Assembly (NCBI GenBank): GCA_017394515.1
Contig: JAFPXY010000014.1
Span: forward strand, 28,398-92,397
Direction: 5' to 3'
DNA from: Bacillota bacterium
GTDB lineage: Bacteria > Bacillota > Clostridia > Peptostreptococcales > Anaerovoracaceae
DNA: 64,000 bases
Shown here: positions 7,574 to 16,701 of the stretch, piece after piece
How the letters are laid out: each line of letters opens with the position of its first letter
Position numbering within the stretch: the stretch's first letter is position 1
Position numbers and translations under genes: made by a program
The notes under the pieces: model-generated
Seen by the model: only the letters and a program-made list of their open reading frames with translations
Told to the model about the DNA's origin: nothing
Databases searched by the model: none

Positions 7574-7594
7574 TTTTGCCATTATTTATTAAAT

Positions 7595-8110
7595 TTACAG
7601 TGAAAGGCCGAAGTCTCTTAATTCCTTAAGCTTAGCTTCGGACTTGTTCTCATCTCCATTGGCGGTGATGATTCCCATGTTTGTAGCTCCGAAGAATCTA
7701 AGAATGGACTTGTATTCGCTGATGGGAGCATCGTATACTCCGGGGGAACCGGAGCTTAAGAACATGGCATACTTGGTAGCTGCCGGTTTGCCGATGGCAT
7801 AGAATCTGGTGATGAGTGACATCATGTGACCGGAGAATCCCCAGTAATAGATGGGGCTGGCGATAACGATCATTTCAGCCCACTGTGTGAGTACAGGATA
7901 GATCTTCTGCATGTCATCCTGCTGCACGCACTTGCCCTCACCCTTGGCATGGCAGTACTCGCATCCCAGGCAGCCTGTGATCTTCATCTTTGCGATGTCT
8001 ATCATCTCGACTTCGTGTCCTTTTGCTCTTGCTCCTTCCATAAAAGCTTCGCAATGTGCCTTGGTGTTGGAATTAGCTCTTGGACTTCCGTTCAAAACTA
8101 AAATATTCAT
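7595..8110 (-). CDS. NAD(P)H-dependent FMN reductase / flavodoxin-like protein
   Basis: Flavoprotein of the NADPH-dependent FMN reductase fold, 171 residues from ATG 8110, which has GGAGG upstream. It probably transfers electrons from NAD(P)H through FMN to small acceptors. The phosphate-binding loop LNGSPRANSNT follows the first strand. A middle motif, GCLGCEYC, carries the cysteines typical of the iron-sulfur-flavoprotein-like branch, and SPIYYWGFSG is the second flavin-contact loop. It is the last gene of the long minus-strand operon, 55 bases after the cupin gene. Confidence 0.85.
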   Translation of the reverse strand: MNILVLNGSPRANSNTKAHCEAFMEGARAKGHEVEMIDIAKMKITGCLGCEYCHAKGEGKCVQQDDMQKIYPVLTQWAEMIVIASPIYYWGFSGHMMSLITRFYAIGKPAATKYAMFLSSGSPGVYDAPISEYKSILRFFGATNMGIITANGDENKSEAKLKELRDFGLSL

Positions 8111-8165
8111 ACACAAACCTCCATGTGTTTTAAATTGGCGGAAACGCTCCGCAGGGCGACCCTAA

Positions 8166-8504
8166 TTATTTCACATTCGGAAGGACTCCGAAGAACACGA
8201 AATCCTCATCGAATTCGTTGACTAATGAATGTTTCCCTTCATTGGGACAGTATGCTACCATTCCCGGCTCCAATAAGGTCTTGGAGTCCTCGGTCACTTC
8301 ATAAGCCTTGCCGCTTATAATGTAGCAGACTTCGTAGTTAGCAGTATGCTGATGGAGACCGATGGAACATCCGGGCGGAATGGTATTTATGATGATGCCT
8401 CCCATGCCATCTTCAGGTTCAACCCTTTTGGTGAACACGTGGCCTTCACCGTCTCTCATGTGCTCGACTTTTTTTGCTTCTAATTCTCTGAAATCGTAAA
8501 CCAT
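8166..8504 (-). CDS. Small cupin-domain protein
   Basis: A 112-residue single cupin barrel. Motif 1 is visible as GLHQHTANYEVCYIISG and motif 2 as the region around CPNEGKHSLVN. Together they give the two His, one Glu/Gln and last His that usually hold a metal. Such proteins bind small ligands or act as isomerases or dioxygenases. The substrate is unknown. The start has GGAGG 7 bases upstream. It sits 17 bases after yihY in the same operon and is followed by the flavin reductase. Confidence 0.85.
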   Translation of the reverse strand: MVYDFRELEAKKVEHMRDGEGHVFTKRVEPEDGMGGIIINTIPPGCSIGLHQHTANYEVCYIISGKAYEVTEDSKTLLEPGMVAYCPNEGKHSLVNEFDEDFVFFGVLPNVK

Positions 8505-8520
8505 AAGTTACCTCCATGAT

Positions 8521-9354
8521 CTATTGTTTATCTTGAAGCGCCTTGTTAAGGGCTCCTCCGAAGAAAAGTATCATAATTATTATCCTGATCCACAGAAGTG
8601 CCAGGAACAGTGATGCCAGGGATCCGTACAGGCTCGATGCGTGGTAGAACCTGGGAATGAAGAAGGCGAAGAGTTCTGTGAATACGATCCAGCCAACTAC
8701 GCAAAAAATCGTACCCGGCAGCATGCTCTTAAGGCTGTGCTTCTGTGCCGGAAGATAGGCGTAGATGAAAAGGATCACTATTAAAGCAGCCAGGATTATG
8801 ATGATCAAGCTCAGATCCAGTATGGAAGAAAGCAGTGAGTCTATGCTTTCAAGTCCGATCCTTTCCATAATGTTATTTATCACGCCCTTTATGGATTCTC
8901 CCAGTACCTCAAACACCAGGAGCGCAGGGAAAAGCACCACCAGAAGAAGCGTGCACACAAGTCTTTTGATGATGTTAAGTATGCCCTTCCCGGTCTGAGA
9001 GCCATCTAGCTTGTTCAAACCTGCCTGAATGGCTGCAACGCCTTGTGACGCTGACCACAAAGTGGTTAAAGCCGCTACTCCAGCCAGGATTCCGCCTGAT
9101 TGGTTCTTCAGGTTTACGATCATGGCTTCTACAAGTTCTTTCAGGGAATCCAAGTCAGGAAGGATCTTGAAAAATATCTCAGCCACATCCTTAGGAGAAT
9201 ATCCGGGAAGCATATTCACAATGGCAATTATCAGCATTATAAAGGGAAAAGCTGCCGTAATGATGAACAGCGTTGCGTTCCCCGAGTAAACTGTCATTTC
9301 ACCCTCGTTGAAATACTTTAAAGTTTTAAGTCCGAGTTCCTTATATTTTTGCAT
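8521..9354 (-). CDS. YihY/BrkB family inner-membrane protein
   Basis: A 277-residue YihY/virulence-factor-BrkB protein with about six membrane segments. The family hallmarks are the N-terminal ALFIITAAFPFIMLIIA region, the LWSASQGVAAIQAGLNKLDG segment and the C-terminal YGSLASLFLALLWIRIIIMILFFGG-like end. The role of the family is uncertain: it was once called RNase BN, which is now known to be wrong. The ATG directly follows the rnhB stop (TAAATG), so the two are translationally coupled. Confidence 0.88.
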   Translation of the reverse strand: MQKYKELGLKTLKYFNEGEMTVYSGNATLFIITAAFPFIMLIIAIVNMLPGYSPKDVAEIFFKILPDLDSLKELVEAMIVNLKNQSGGILAGVAALTTLWSASQGVAAIQAGLNKLDGSQTGKGILNIIKRLVCTLLLVVLFPALLVFEVLGESIKGVINNIMERIGLESIDSLLSSILDLSLIIIILAALIVILFIYAYLPAQKHSLKSMLPGTIFCVVGWIVFTELFAFFIPRFYHASSLYGSLASLFLALLWIRIIIMILFFGGALNKALQDKQ

Positions 9355-10014
9355 TTATACGTAGCCTTTCAAAAAACTCTTCCTATGAATGGGCGTAATG
9401 CCATGGGCTTTTATTCCCTCGTAATGCTTCTTTGTGCCATATCCCATGTTGGACTCAAAGCCATACCAGGGGTATTCTTCAGCGTAAGCCATCATCATCC
9501 TATCCCTGGTGACTTTGGCCACGATGGAGGCTGCCGCTATGCTCAGACTGGTGGCGTCGCCCTTGATGATGTTTGTCTGGCTCTGGCTTATGCCGGTCAA
9601 CTTGACTGCATCGATGAGTACATGCTCCAGAGGGCCTAAATCGCGCTTTTGAAGCATTTTATCTGCCTTCTCGATAGATTGAGCCATGGCACGCTTAGTA
9701 GCCTCTAAAATGTTGATTTCATCGATGACTTCATTGTCGCACATGCCGATACCTACGGCCATAGCTTTGTCCATGATCTGGTCATAGAGTTCCTCACGTT
9801 TCTTTAGACTCAGTTTCTTTGAATCATCCACACCCAGCACATCGAAGTCTTCCGGAAGCACTACGCAGGCTGTGACCACAGGTCCTGCTAAAGGGCCCCT
9901 TCCCACTTCGTCGACTCCGCCGATATTACCGTAAGCGTGTCTGTACTGAGCGTCATAGGCAGACATTTCGGCGTGACGGGCTTTTAACTTTTCTTCGCGT
10001 TCTGCTTTAGTCAT
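9355..10014 (-). CDS. rnhB: Ribonuclease HII
   Basis: Endonuclease that cleaves RNA in RNA-DNA hybrids and removes single ribonucleotides from DNA. It has 219 residues, with an N-terminal extension of about 25 residues before the catalytic GGVDEVGRGPLAG motif (Asp and Glu). The later carboxylates lie in VLIDAVKL and the SIAAASIVAKVTRDR segment. One base separates its start from the ylqF stop, the conserved ylqF-rnhB order of Firmicutes. Confidence 0.96.
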   Translation of the reverse strand: MTKAEREEKLKARHAEMSAYDAQYRHAYGNIGGVDEVGRGPLAGPVVTACVVLPEDFDVLGVDDSKKLSLKKREELYDQIMDKAMAVGIGMCDNEVIDEINILEATKRAMAQSIEKADKMLQKRDLGPLEHVLIDAVKLTGISQSQTNIIKGDATSLSIAAASIVAKVTRDRMMMAYAEEYPWYGFESNMGYGTKKHYEGIKAHGITPIHRKSFLKGYV

Positions 10015-10015
10015 G

Positions 10016-10912
10016 TCATATCTTCTCCAGAGTTATCTTTCCTATGGCTGCAGATCTGAACTCATCGAGAACGGTCTTGGCTGTTCTTTCATAATCTATG
10101 CGCTTGCCCGGCAATATGAAGCCTCTCTTCTTAGCGATGGCTTCCATGTTAGCAAGAGCTGCCTCCTGCTCGCCGTCGATCTCGCGCTCGAAGGTCTCCG
10201 AATAGTCTCCGTCCTTTAAGATATCATCCAGTTTATATCTCGATATCAGAAGTTCCGGATATTCTCTCATGAGCACCTTGATGAGTTCCAGAGCAAGTTC
10301 AGAGAGATCCATGATCTCATCCTTGATGGATCCGCAGAAAGCCAGATTCAAGCCAACTTCAGGATCCTCGAACTTGGGCCAGAGGATACCCGGAGTATCC
10401 AGGAGCTGCATGCCGTTATCTACAGAAAGCCACTGCTTACCTTTGGTGACGCCGGGTTTGTCGCCTGTCTTGGCGGACTTGCGGCCTGTCATGCGATTGA
10501 TCAGAGATGACTTTCCCACATTGGGAACGCCAACGATCATCATTCTTAAGGGCTTCTTCAGAGCCTTGTCGCGGTTCTTTTCGTCCTGGAGTTTTTCAAG
10601 CATTTTGAAGAGCTCCTTGACGCCTTCGCCACGATTGGCATTCATCTTTAAGACCAGGTTCCCCTGAGATCTGAAATGGTCAGCCCAGGCGTTATTTGCT
10701 CTGTCATCTGACAAGTCACTTTTATTCAGTATTATTATTCTTTTTTTAGTCTGGATCAGCTCATCTATGATGGGATTTCTGGAAGATCTGGGGATTCTGG
10801 AATCGATGACTTCGATAACCAGATCCACCATCTTCAGGTTCTCCTGGATGAGCTCCCGGGTCTTTTTCATATGGCCCGGGTACCAGTTTATATTCTTAAT
10901 ATCTCCACTCAT
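10016..10912 (-). CDS. ylqF: Ribosome biogenesis GTPase YlqF (RbgA)
   Basis: Circularly permuted GTPase needed for late assembly of the 50S subunit. It has 298 residues. The G motifs are in the permuted order: NKSDL (G4) comes before GVPNVGKSS (G1) and DTPGILWP (G3). The N-terminal NWYPGHM signature and the C-terminal domain are complete. It overlaps the upstream membrane-protein gene by 17 bases and is followed at once by rnhB. Confidence 0.96.
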   Translation of the reverse strand: MSGDIKNINWYPGHMKKTRELIQENLKMVDLVIEVIDSRIPRSSRNPIIDELIQTKKRIIILNKSDLSDDRANNAWADHFRSQGNLVLKMNANRGEGVKELFKMLEKLQDEKNRDKALKKPLRMMIVGVPNVGKSSLINRMTGRKSAKTGDKPGVTKGKQWLSVDNGMQLLDTPGILWPKFEDPEVGLNLAFCGSIKDEIMDLSELALELIKVLMREYPELLISRYKLDDILKDGDYSETFEREIDGEQEAALANMEAIAKKRGFILPGKRIDYERTAKTVLDEFRSAAIGKITLEKI

Positions 10913-11783
10913 CGCTGTCTTCCGGTTTAATATTATATGTGCTTCTTCCGATAATCAGATCATATACGTACTCAGTTCCGTCAGGGGCCTTGAGTACACA
11001 CTGAGTTTCGCCCAGCTTAACGAATATAACGTGTAACTTGTAACAATCAAACTGAGGTTCATAGAGTATCTCACAGGTGCCGTAAGACGGATCAACGAAT
11101 TCAGCTGTATATGTTTCATCAAAATCAGGGTTGCCTTCTCCGGACAAAAGCAAATCTGTCTCATAGTAATTCTGTCCCTGAGTGAAGGCAATGACCGTCA
11201 TAACGATAATGATGATGATGGCGATGATCAGAGCTATTTTCCTGATCTTCTTATCCTTGAAGATGTAGAGGCCGAAGAGAATGATCACCACGACGCAGAA
11301 GATCGCGCTCAAAAGATGATGCGGGAAGTAAGTCCAGCATTCTCTGAGGAATCCCATGTAGTGGTACCCCAGGAAGATCATCATAGGTACGATTATGAAC
11401 AGTCCCCACCATTTGTCCTTCTTGAGCCAGTATCCTATATAGCCCATAGGTATGGTTAACAGAGTCCATTTAAACCAGCCCGGGTAATACTGGAAGATTC
11501 CCCAACCAAGTTCACTGACGGGCACCTGCACCAGGTAAACCAGCGGCTGACTTATGAGGAAGAAGATGAAGCACTTGAGCGCAGAATCCAGATTGGACTT
11601 GCTGTTCATGATTATGATGGTTCCGAATAAGATCCACCACTCGAAAGTAATGCTTATGTCAGCAAAAGATGTGTCCCTTGCCTGAGGTATCTGCGCCACA
11701 ACTCCGGTGTAAATGCCTGCGATTATAGCAAAAATTATGAGTTTAGGCCAGGTGAGATTCAACTCACCGAATAATTTTTTCAT
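10896..11783 (-). CDS. Multi-pass membrane protein of unknown function with outside domain
   Basis: I do not recognise a family. The 295 residues begin with about six hydrophobic helices (up to roughly residue 200). The last is an isoleucine-rich run, followed by a soluble C-terminal domain of about 90 residues rich in Tyr, Glu and Asp (ending PEDSDEWRY) that should lie outside the membrane. It starts 12 bases after the CmpB-like gene and overlaps ylqF, so it belongs to the operon. Confidence 0.7.
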   Translation of the reverse strand: MKKLFGELNLTWPKLIIFAIIAGIYTGVVAQIPQARDTSFADISITFEWWILFGTIIIMNSKSNLDSALKCFIFFLISQPLVYLVQVPVSELGWGIFQYYPGWFKWTLLTIPMGYIGYWLKKDKWWGLFIIVPMMIFLGYHYMGFLRECWTYFPHHLLSAIFCVVVIILFGLYIFKDKKIRKIALIIAIIIIIVMTVIAFTQGQNYYETDLLLSGEGNPDFDETYTAEFVDPSYGTCEILYEPQFDCYKLHVIFVKLGETQCVLKAPDGTEYVYDLIIGRSTYNIKPEDSDEWRY

Positions 11784-11795
11784 TTAAGTTTCTTC

Positions 11796-12659
11796 TTAAT
11801 ATTTTATATTTTTGAAAACTGAGACCTTATCTCTGAGTTTTTCATATGCTTCAAGGTCTTCAGGTATCTCAGATACGAATTTCTTTATATTTTTGAGTTT
11901 GCTCTGCTGGAAGCCGTTGATCTTTGTTAGGAACTCCTCAGCAAGTTCTTCCCTTCTGAGCCTGTGTTCCTCATGAACTTCTTTGAGCTCTTCGCCGAGG
12001 ATCTCCCTCTTCTCCCGCAGTTCTTCACGCTGTTCGCTGACAGCTGTCCTGATGGCCGTAGGAGCTTCAGAGATCTTAACATAGGTCTCCTGAGCGCGCT
12101 CGTTGAAATCTGCCTTATATTCTTCCATACGTTTAAGCAGTGCGTTCAAGCTTGCCTCTGTCAGGGCATAGTCAGCTCCGAAGATCGCAGCCAGAACCAT
12201 GGCTAAACCTTCATAGACAAGACCAGGTATCTCAGTATGGAGACCGCTCATCCATGGTATGAGGACTTTTACGCAAAAAATCCCGGCCACACCGAAGCAG
12301 ATGCTCACAGGTACGCAGATCCTGCCTTGGATGTTAAGAGGCATCTCCGAGTAATCCCACCATCTGGCGTGAAAACGTTTCTCCAAAACCCAGGATGTAC
12401 CGAATTCAGCCACGGCAGAACCGATATATGATATTACGAATATGGTGAGAAAAGACATGTTTTGGATGCCGCCCGGAAGCAGATGTCCGAAGACGATCTC
12501 AGCTGCCACTATACACGAACCGTAAATGGGACAATATGGTCCGAAGAGGAAGCCTCTGTCCTGCCAATGCTTTTCTTTAATGGTGCAGTAAATGGACTCC
12601 CAGACCCAGCCCAGGAAGCTGTAAAACATGAATTCCACGAAATACTGAGCAAATATCAT
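11796..12659 (-). CDS. Putative ABC-transporter type IV membrane protein (CmpB-like) with C-terminal coiled coil
   Basis: The N-terminal 150 residues match the CmpB-like family (PF06541): EFMFYSFLGWVWES, the RGFLFGPYCPIYG motif, and KRFHARWWDYSEMPLNIQGRI with four to five membrane segments. The remaining 130 residues form a long charged helix (RREELAEEF, KREILGEELKEVHEE) likely to be a cytoplasmic coiled coil. The substrate, if any, is unknown and no ATPase partner is nearby. Its ATG overlaps the preceding stop (ATGA). Confidence 0.82.
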   Translation of the reverse strand: MIFAQYFVEFMFYSFLGWVWESIYCTIKEKHWQDRGFLFGPYCPIYGSCIVAAEIVFGHLLPGGIQNMSFLTIFVISYIGSAVAEFGTSWVLEKRFHARWWDYSEMPLNIQGRICVPVSICFGVAGIFCVKVLIPWMSGLHTEIPGLVYEGLAMVLAAIFGADYALTEASLNALLKRMEEYKADFNERAQETYVKISEAPTAIRTAVSEQREELREKREILGEELKEVHEEHRLRREELAEEFLTKINGFQQSKLKNIKKFVSEIPEDLEAYEKLRDKVSVFKNIKY

Positions 12660-13273
12660 TTAGTCTCACCATTCGGTCTATACCAGTATGTATGCATGCC
12701 GCTCATGTATGTAATACCATCTGAAGGTACCTGAGTAGCACAGTGATAAACGTTCACATAGTCCCCTGCTCCCGAAGCAATGGCCATGACTCCGACAAAT
12801 CCAAGAATTGTAAGATTAGGCCAAATCAGATACAGGATGAAAGGAATGAATCCGAATATTATGTTTGGGCAGAGACTCATCAAGATGAACTTCATCTTGG
12901 GCATATCCTCGGTTCCCGCCACGAAAAGCATTCCCTGCTTCAGATTGTGGTAATAGTACACGTCCTCTTTAAACCAGATGGCGTGCAGCACCTCATGAGG
13001 TATGAGGGTCAATAGGAAGATAGCCAGCGTAAGAAGGATATCAGAAAACTCGAAACTCATAGAAGTATAGCCGTGTTTTACATCCCACATTATCAGTCTG
13101 GCATAGAACAGGACCAGCATCACTACCAGCAACACAAGGCTGATGATGGTGACCTGCTTGGAGAACTTCTTCATGTCCTCTGCTTCCTTAAAGGGAACGT
13201 AGCCCTCAGGATGCTCCCTCTGGGGCAAAGAATTCTCGTCACCGTTGTACATTCCTGCATTATGTAATCTCAT
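12656..13273 (-). CDS. DUF3267-type membrane zinc metalloprotease-like protein
   Basis: A 205-residue membrane protein from ATG 13273, chosen for its AAGGAG, instead of the longer frame from 13318. It carries PHEVLHAIWF, an HExxH zinc site inside a membrane helix, and a conserved SGAGDYVNVY segment near the C-terminus that supplies the likely third ligand or catalytic Asp. DUF3267 proteins are predicted site-2-type intramembrane peptidases. No substrate is known. It couples to the CmpB-like gene by a 4-base overlap. Confidence 0.82.
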   Translation of the reverse strand: MRLHNAGMYNGDENSLPQREHPEGYVPFKEAEDMKKFSKQVTIISLVLLVVMLVLFYARLIMWDVKHGYTSMSFEFSDILLTLAIFLLTLIPHEVLHAIWFKEDVYYYHNLKQGMLFVAGTEDMPKMKFILMSLCPNIIFGFIPFILYLIWPNLTILGFVGVMAIASGAGDYVNVYHCATQVPSDGITYMSGMHTYWYRPNGETK

Positions 13274-13283
13274 ACAAATCTCC

Positions 13284-14177
13284 TTATTTATCGTAATCGA
13301 ATCCGCTTGGTTCACCAAGTGGTTTATCTAAAAGCTCAGGATTTTCAAAAATATGTCTTAAGAGCCTTATGCTCTTTGCGAAATAAAAGCCGTCTGCGAT
13401 CCTCTCATCCAGAGTAGCTCCAAAATCTATTACATCTCTGATCTCCTTATGTCCATCGGGCATGACCATCTCCTCCTTGTGAAGGGCGCCTATGGTGATC
13501 ATGATGCTGTTGGTTCCGTAATTGTTAAGATGATGATATACGGAGGGACACTTGATGCTGCCCAGATTGCTAGCCAGAACCGTTGTGTAGTTAGGATCGC
13601 CTTCTGTGAGGAATTCAGGATTGATTCCCCAGAAATCCAGCCAGCGGATGATCCTTATGATGAAAATAAGGAAGATCCTGGGTATGGCGGCGAACTTATC
13701 CAGAAGTTCATCGATTCCTCCGGTGGCCACTTCACTCTTTCTCATTTCATTAACATCGCCTACGATCTTTCTACTGATAGAATCAATATTATCATCGTCC
13801 TTTGGAACCAATACCATCAGAGACTCGTTGGCGCCGTCAGCGAATCTGCGCTTGGCCACGAAGCTCAGGGAGATCTCTTCCCTCTCATACATCCTGTAGC
13901 CCTGGATGAAGCGGTTGAGCAGCGGTCTTTCTCTGATGATCCTGTCTATGGAAGTCAGTGCACAGTGAAAGATCGTTGTCTTATATTCAGGATGCTCCGC
14001 GTTTTTCTTTTCCAAGTATTTGATAAGGTTTGTAGCATCAAGTTTATCATTCAGATAAACCTCACAGTCCGTTCTTTTAGGGAAAAGATAGCCCATTACG
14101 GTCTGGAGTCCCGGCGCTTTCACATAGTGGCCGTCCGGCCTGTCGCCGAATTTTTTGTTTTTGATCCTGGTCTTCAT
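13284..14177 (-). CDS. Stand-alone 2-oxoacid dehydrogenase E2-like acyltransferase domain
   Basis: A 297-residue protein with the CAT/E2 acyltransferase fold but no lipoyl or E3-binding domain. The C-terminal signature reads DERIADG where E2 enzymes have DHRxxDG, so the catalytic His is replaced by Glu in the same slot. The N-terminus (APGLQTVMGYLFPKRTD) is typical of a clostridial side family. It overlaps the MBL gene by 4 bases and follows the acyl ligase, so it may handle the ligase product, but the chemistry is not known. Confidence 0.75.
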   Translation of the reverse strand: MKTRIKNKKFGDRPDGHYVKAPGLQTVMGYLFPKRTDCEVYLNDKLDATNLIKYLEKKNAEHPEYKTTIFHCALTSIDRIIRERPLLNRFIQGYRMYEREEISLSFVAKRRFADGANESLMVLVPKDDDNIDSISRKIVGDVNEMRKSEVATGGIDELLDKFAAIPRIFLIFIIRIIRWLDFWGINPEFLTEGDPNYTTVLASNLGSIKCPSVYHHLNNYGTNSIMITIGALHKEEMVMPDGHKEIRDVIDFGATLDERIADGFYFAKSIRLLRHIFENPELLDKPLGEPSGFDYDK

Positions 14178-14959
14178 AAAACGTACTCCTTGTTCTTTTC
14201 AGGCGCGATGCAGGTCACACCGGCCTTTTTAGCGTTTATCTCAAATCCCAGGGTATCAACATTACCGCTCATAGGCGGAAAACTGTCATCTGTATGATAC
14301 AAAAATATCTTTTTCGGTTTGAGAGCTTCTACAAATCTCATGGCGTATTTATCCTGATCGGATCTGCCCTGAAGGGCCATGATCAAAAGATCCGCCCCCG
14401 TGGGATATTCCGTCTCAGGGTCCATACCCATGCTCCCCATGATCTGTATTCGCTTACCCTCAGCCCTGAGCTCATAGAAGAGCATTTCACCTTCTTCTTC
14501 GTAAAGTTTTCTCAGAGCTTGTATTTCTCTTAGTCTTTTGATGTTAGCGCGAGTTCTGGGATCCAGCAAAGTCTTGACGACTATGGGAAGATCGAACTTG
14601 CAGTGCCTTCCCTGATAAGCCTCTATCTCCCAGGAGCCAAAGGTCTCCTTGTACCCGGGCTCTATGAGATGCAGCTTATCCGGATCCAGTCCATCCCTCT
14701 CCAGGGATATCAAAGGAGCGGCAGTTCCGTAGATGGGCGTGTTCGTTCCTTTGTAGATGTTTTGGAAGTGATAGATGTGATCGAAATGGCCATGGCTTAT
14801 ATAGACCCTGTCCGCACTTCTATAGGTTTCTATCAGTTCCGGCCTTCCCGGTTCATCTATGGATCTGTCAAGGGGCATCTCCATGAAGGGATCAAAGGCT
14901 ATGGTATGATCATTGGATGTTATCAGAAGCGACGCTGTCGTCAACCATCTTATTTTCAT
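14174..14959 (-). CDS. MBL-fold metallo-hydrolase
   Basis: A 261-residue metallo-beta-lactamase-fold enzyme. The metal site motif HGHFDHI is at about residues 56-62, with later ligands in the GRHCKFD and YHTDDSFPP regions. It resembles UlaG/PhnP-type hydrolases that act on phosphodiesters or lactones. Its first 50 bases overlap the end of the acyl ligase gene, and it overlaps the E2-like gene by 4, so all three are translationally coupled. Confidence 0.85.
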   Translation of the reverse strand: MKIRWLTTASLLITSNDHTIAFDPFMEMPLDRSIDEPGRPELIETYRSADRVYISHGHFDHIYHFQNIYKGTNTPIYGTAAPLISLERDGLDPDKLHLIEPGYKETFGSWEIEAYQGRHCKFDLPIVVKTLLDPRTRANIKRLREIQALRKLYEEEGEMLFYELRAEGKRIQIMGSMGMDPETEYPTGADLLIMALQGRSDQDKYAMRFVEALKPKKIFLYHTDDSFPPMSGNVDTLGFEINAKKAGVTCIAPEKNKEYVL

Positions 14960-16622
14960 TTTCTGCTTCCTCCTCGAGAACTCTGAAGGCTACCTTGCCA
15001 ACGAGAGTCTTTGGCATGGATTCCTTGAACACGATCTCTTTGGGAAGTGCATAAGAAGCCACGTGAACAGCGATCTGTTCCATGATGCTCATCTTGGTCT
15101 CTTCCGTAGGTTCATAACCCTCGTTCAAAACCACATAAGCACGTACTCTCTGCATGCGCCTGGGGTCTTTTACTCCTATGACGCAGCTATAGGCCACTTC
15201 GTTGCAGCCATCGATATAGTTCTCTATCTGTCCCGGATATACGTTATATCCGTTGGTTATTATCATTCTCTTGATGCGCTGGGTGAAATAAACGTAACCA
15301 TCATCGTCCATCTTTCCCAGATCTCCGGTGTAGAGCCAGATGTTACCGTCAGCCAAACGTCTCAGCGCTCTGTCGGTCTCAATGGGATTGTTGAGATAAC
15401 CCTTCATTACCGAAGGCCCTCTCATGATGATCTCACCCTCTTCTCCGTTGGGAACAACCTCGTCAGTGTCCGGTTTGACTATGGCATATACCATGTCCTT
15501 AAAAGGAAGTCCGATGCTGCCTTCTCTGAAAGTCTTCTTAGGTGTAAGACAGCTGGCAGTTACACATTCCGTAAGGCCGTAACCTTCCCTTACCTGGATA
15601 CCGGCATTGTGTTCCTCAAGGAACTTATCAATCTTGTGCTTAAGTTCCACGGAGAGCGTATCTCCTCCGGAAAACATGCCAATCAAGAAACTCATGTCGA
15701 AGCCATCCAGTTCAGGCAGATGCAGCAGAGCTTCAAAGATGGTAGGAACACCGGCTATGATATTTGGTTTCTTACGGATGAGCATATCTGCGTATGACTT
15801 AGTATTGAAGGTAGGCATCAGAATGCAGCAGACGCCATGCATCATAATTGCGTGAATGTTGATTCCTAAACCAAAGCCATGGAAGATCGGCATGCATCCA
15901 AGACAGCTGAGCCCTACTCTGAACTCTTCATCTATAGCTTGTCTGGCCTGGATAGCGCAGGAATTGAAGTTCAGGTCTGTTAGTTCGATTCCTTTAGGTC
16001 TGCCGCTGGTTCCTCCTGAGTAAAGAATGACAGCCGTTCTGTCTTCCTCGTATTCAACGGGAGGCAGCTCTTCAGTCCAGCCGGATCTTAAGAATTTAGA
16101 CCAGAGAATGGCGTGATCCGTATTGGGATAACCCAGATACTTCCTGCCCTCTTTGGCTATATATAAGGCTTTAAGATGGAGAGGAAGCGCGTTCTGCATC
16201 CTGGCAACCAACACGGTCACCGGGTGATCTACGTCCTTTAGAGCCGCTTCCACCTTAGCGTAAAACATGTCAAGCACCAGGATCATTTTGGATCCGGAAT
16301 CGTTAAGGTAGAAGGAAATCTCAGACTGAGCTGACTGTGGATGGATCATGGATGCTACCGCCCCTATCCTGTTAAGTCCGTAGAAAGCGTTTAAGGCCTG
16401 GGGGCAGTTAGGCATACAGATGGTCACCTTGTCTCCCTTATGGATGCCGTTGGCTCTGAAAGCTTTGGCTGCATCCTCTATCTTTTCAACGAAATCCCTG
16501 AAACTTGTCTTTATGTCATAGAACTCATAAGCGGGTTCATCTGGATATTGTCCTGCTATCCTCTCGATCATCTGAAACATGGTCAGTTTCGGATAATCGA
16601 TATGATATTTAGTCTCTGACAT
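14910..16622 (-). CDS. AMP-forming acyl-CoA / acyl-acid ligase
   Basis: ANL-superfamily enzyme of 570 residues that activates a carboxylic (probably fatty) acid as acyl-AMP, then usually to acyl-CoA. The start ATG 16622 has GGAAGGG upstream. The longer frame to 16643 would start at TTG. The phosphate loop YSGGTSGRPKGIE, the REGYGLTE motif and YTGDLGKMDDDGYVY (A7/A8) are intact, as is the C-terminal lysine segment TLVGKVAFR. It opens the minus-strand operon that reaches about 7.6 kb and has its own consensus promoter. The substrate is unknown. Confidence 0.9.
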   Translation of the reverse strand: MSETKYHIDYPKLTMFQMIERIAGQYPDEPAYEFYDIKTSFRDFVEKIEDAAKAFRANGIHKGDKVTICMPNCPQALNAFYGLNRIGAVASMIHPQSAQSEISFYLNDSGSKMILVLDMFYAKVEAALKDVDHPVTVLVARMQNALPLHLKALYIAKEGRKYLGYPNTDHAILWSKFLRSGWTEELPPVEYEEDRTAVILYSGGTSGRPKGIELTDLNFNSCAIQARQAIDEEFRVGLSCLGCMPIFHGFGLGINIHAIMMHGVCCILMPTFNTKSYADMLIRKKPNIIAGVPTIFEALLHLPELDGFDMSFLIGMFSGGDTLSVELKHKIDKFLEEHNAGIQVREGYGLTECVTASCLTPKKTFREGSIGLPFKDMVYAIVKPDTDEVVPNGEEGEIIMRGPSVMKGYLNNPIETDRALRRLADGNIWLYTGDLGKMDDDGYVYFTQRIKRMIITNGYNVYPGQIENYIDGCNEVAYSCVIGVKDPRRMQRVRAYVVLNEGYEPTEETKMSIMEQIAVHVASYALPKEIVFKESMPKTLVGKVAFRVLEEEAENENKMVDDSVASDNIQ

Positions 16623-16641
16623 ATACTTTCCCTTCCAAAAC

Positions 16642-16673
16642 AATAATTGCGCCGAAAAAACGACGCAATTATT
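16642..16673 (-). terminator. Terminator of the ltrA operon
   Basis: AATAATTGCG / CGCAATTATT stem with a T-rich loop on the minus strand. It overlaps the start region of the acyl-ligase promoter. Confidence 0.65.
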
Positions 16674-16699
16674 ATATCACAAGTTCAATTATAATTCAA
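16671..16699 (-). promoter_or_regulatory. Promoter of the acyl-ligase operon
   Basis: TTGAAT, 17-base spacer, TATAAT on the minus strand, between ltrA and the ligase. It shares bases with the ltrA terminator. Confidence 0.75.
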
Positions 16700-16701
16700 T
16701 G

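Larger units (their letters stand above)
7008..7594. other. Gene-free stretch between converging genes, filled with decamer arrays
   Basis: No coding frame is supportable here. It holds the hydrogenase terminator, two blocks of the TAGGATAAAA array (7075-7162 and 7339-7426), one block of the ACGGCCTAAA array (7430-7517) and the terminator of the flavin-reductase gene at 7541-7573. The 176 bases between the two first blocks contain an imperfect hairpin around 7232-7257 (GCTG, TTAGCA, TGCTAA, CAGC) and the word TGTCTTTTGGA twice (near 7164 and 7285), but no intact arm. Confidence 0.9.
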
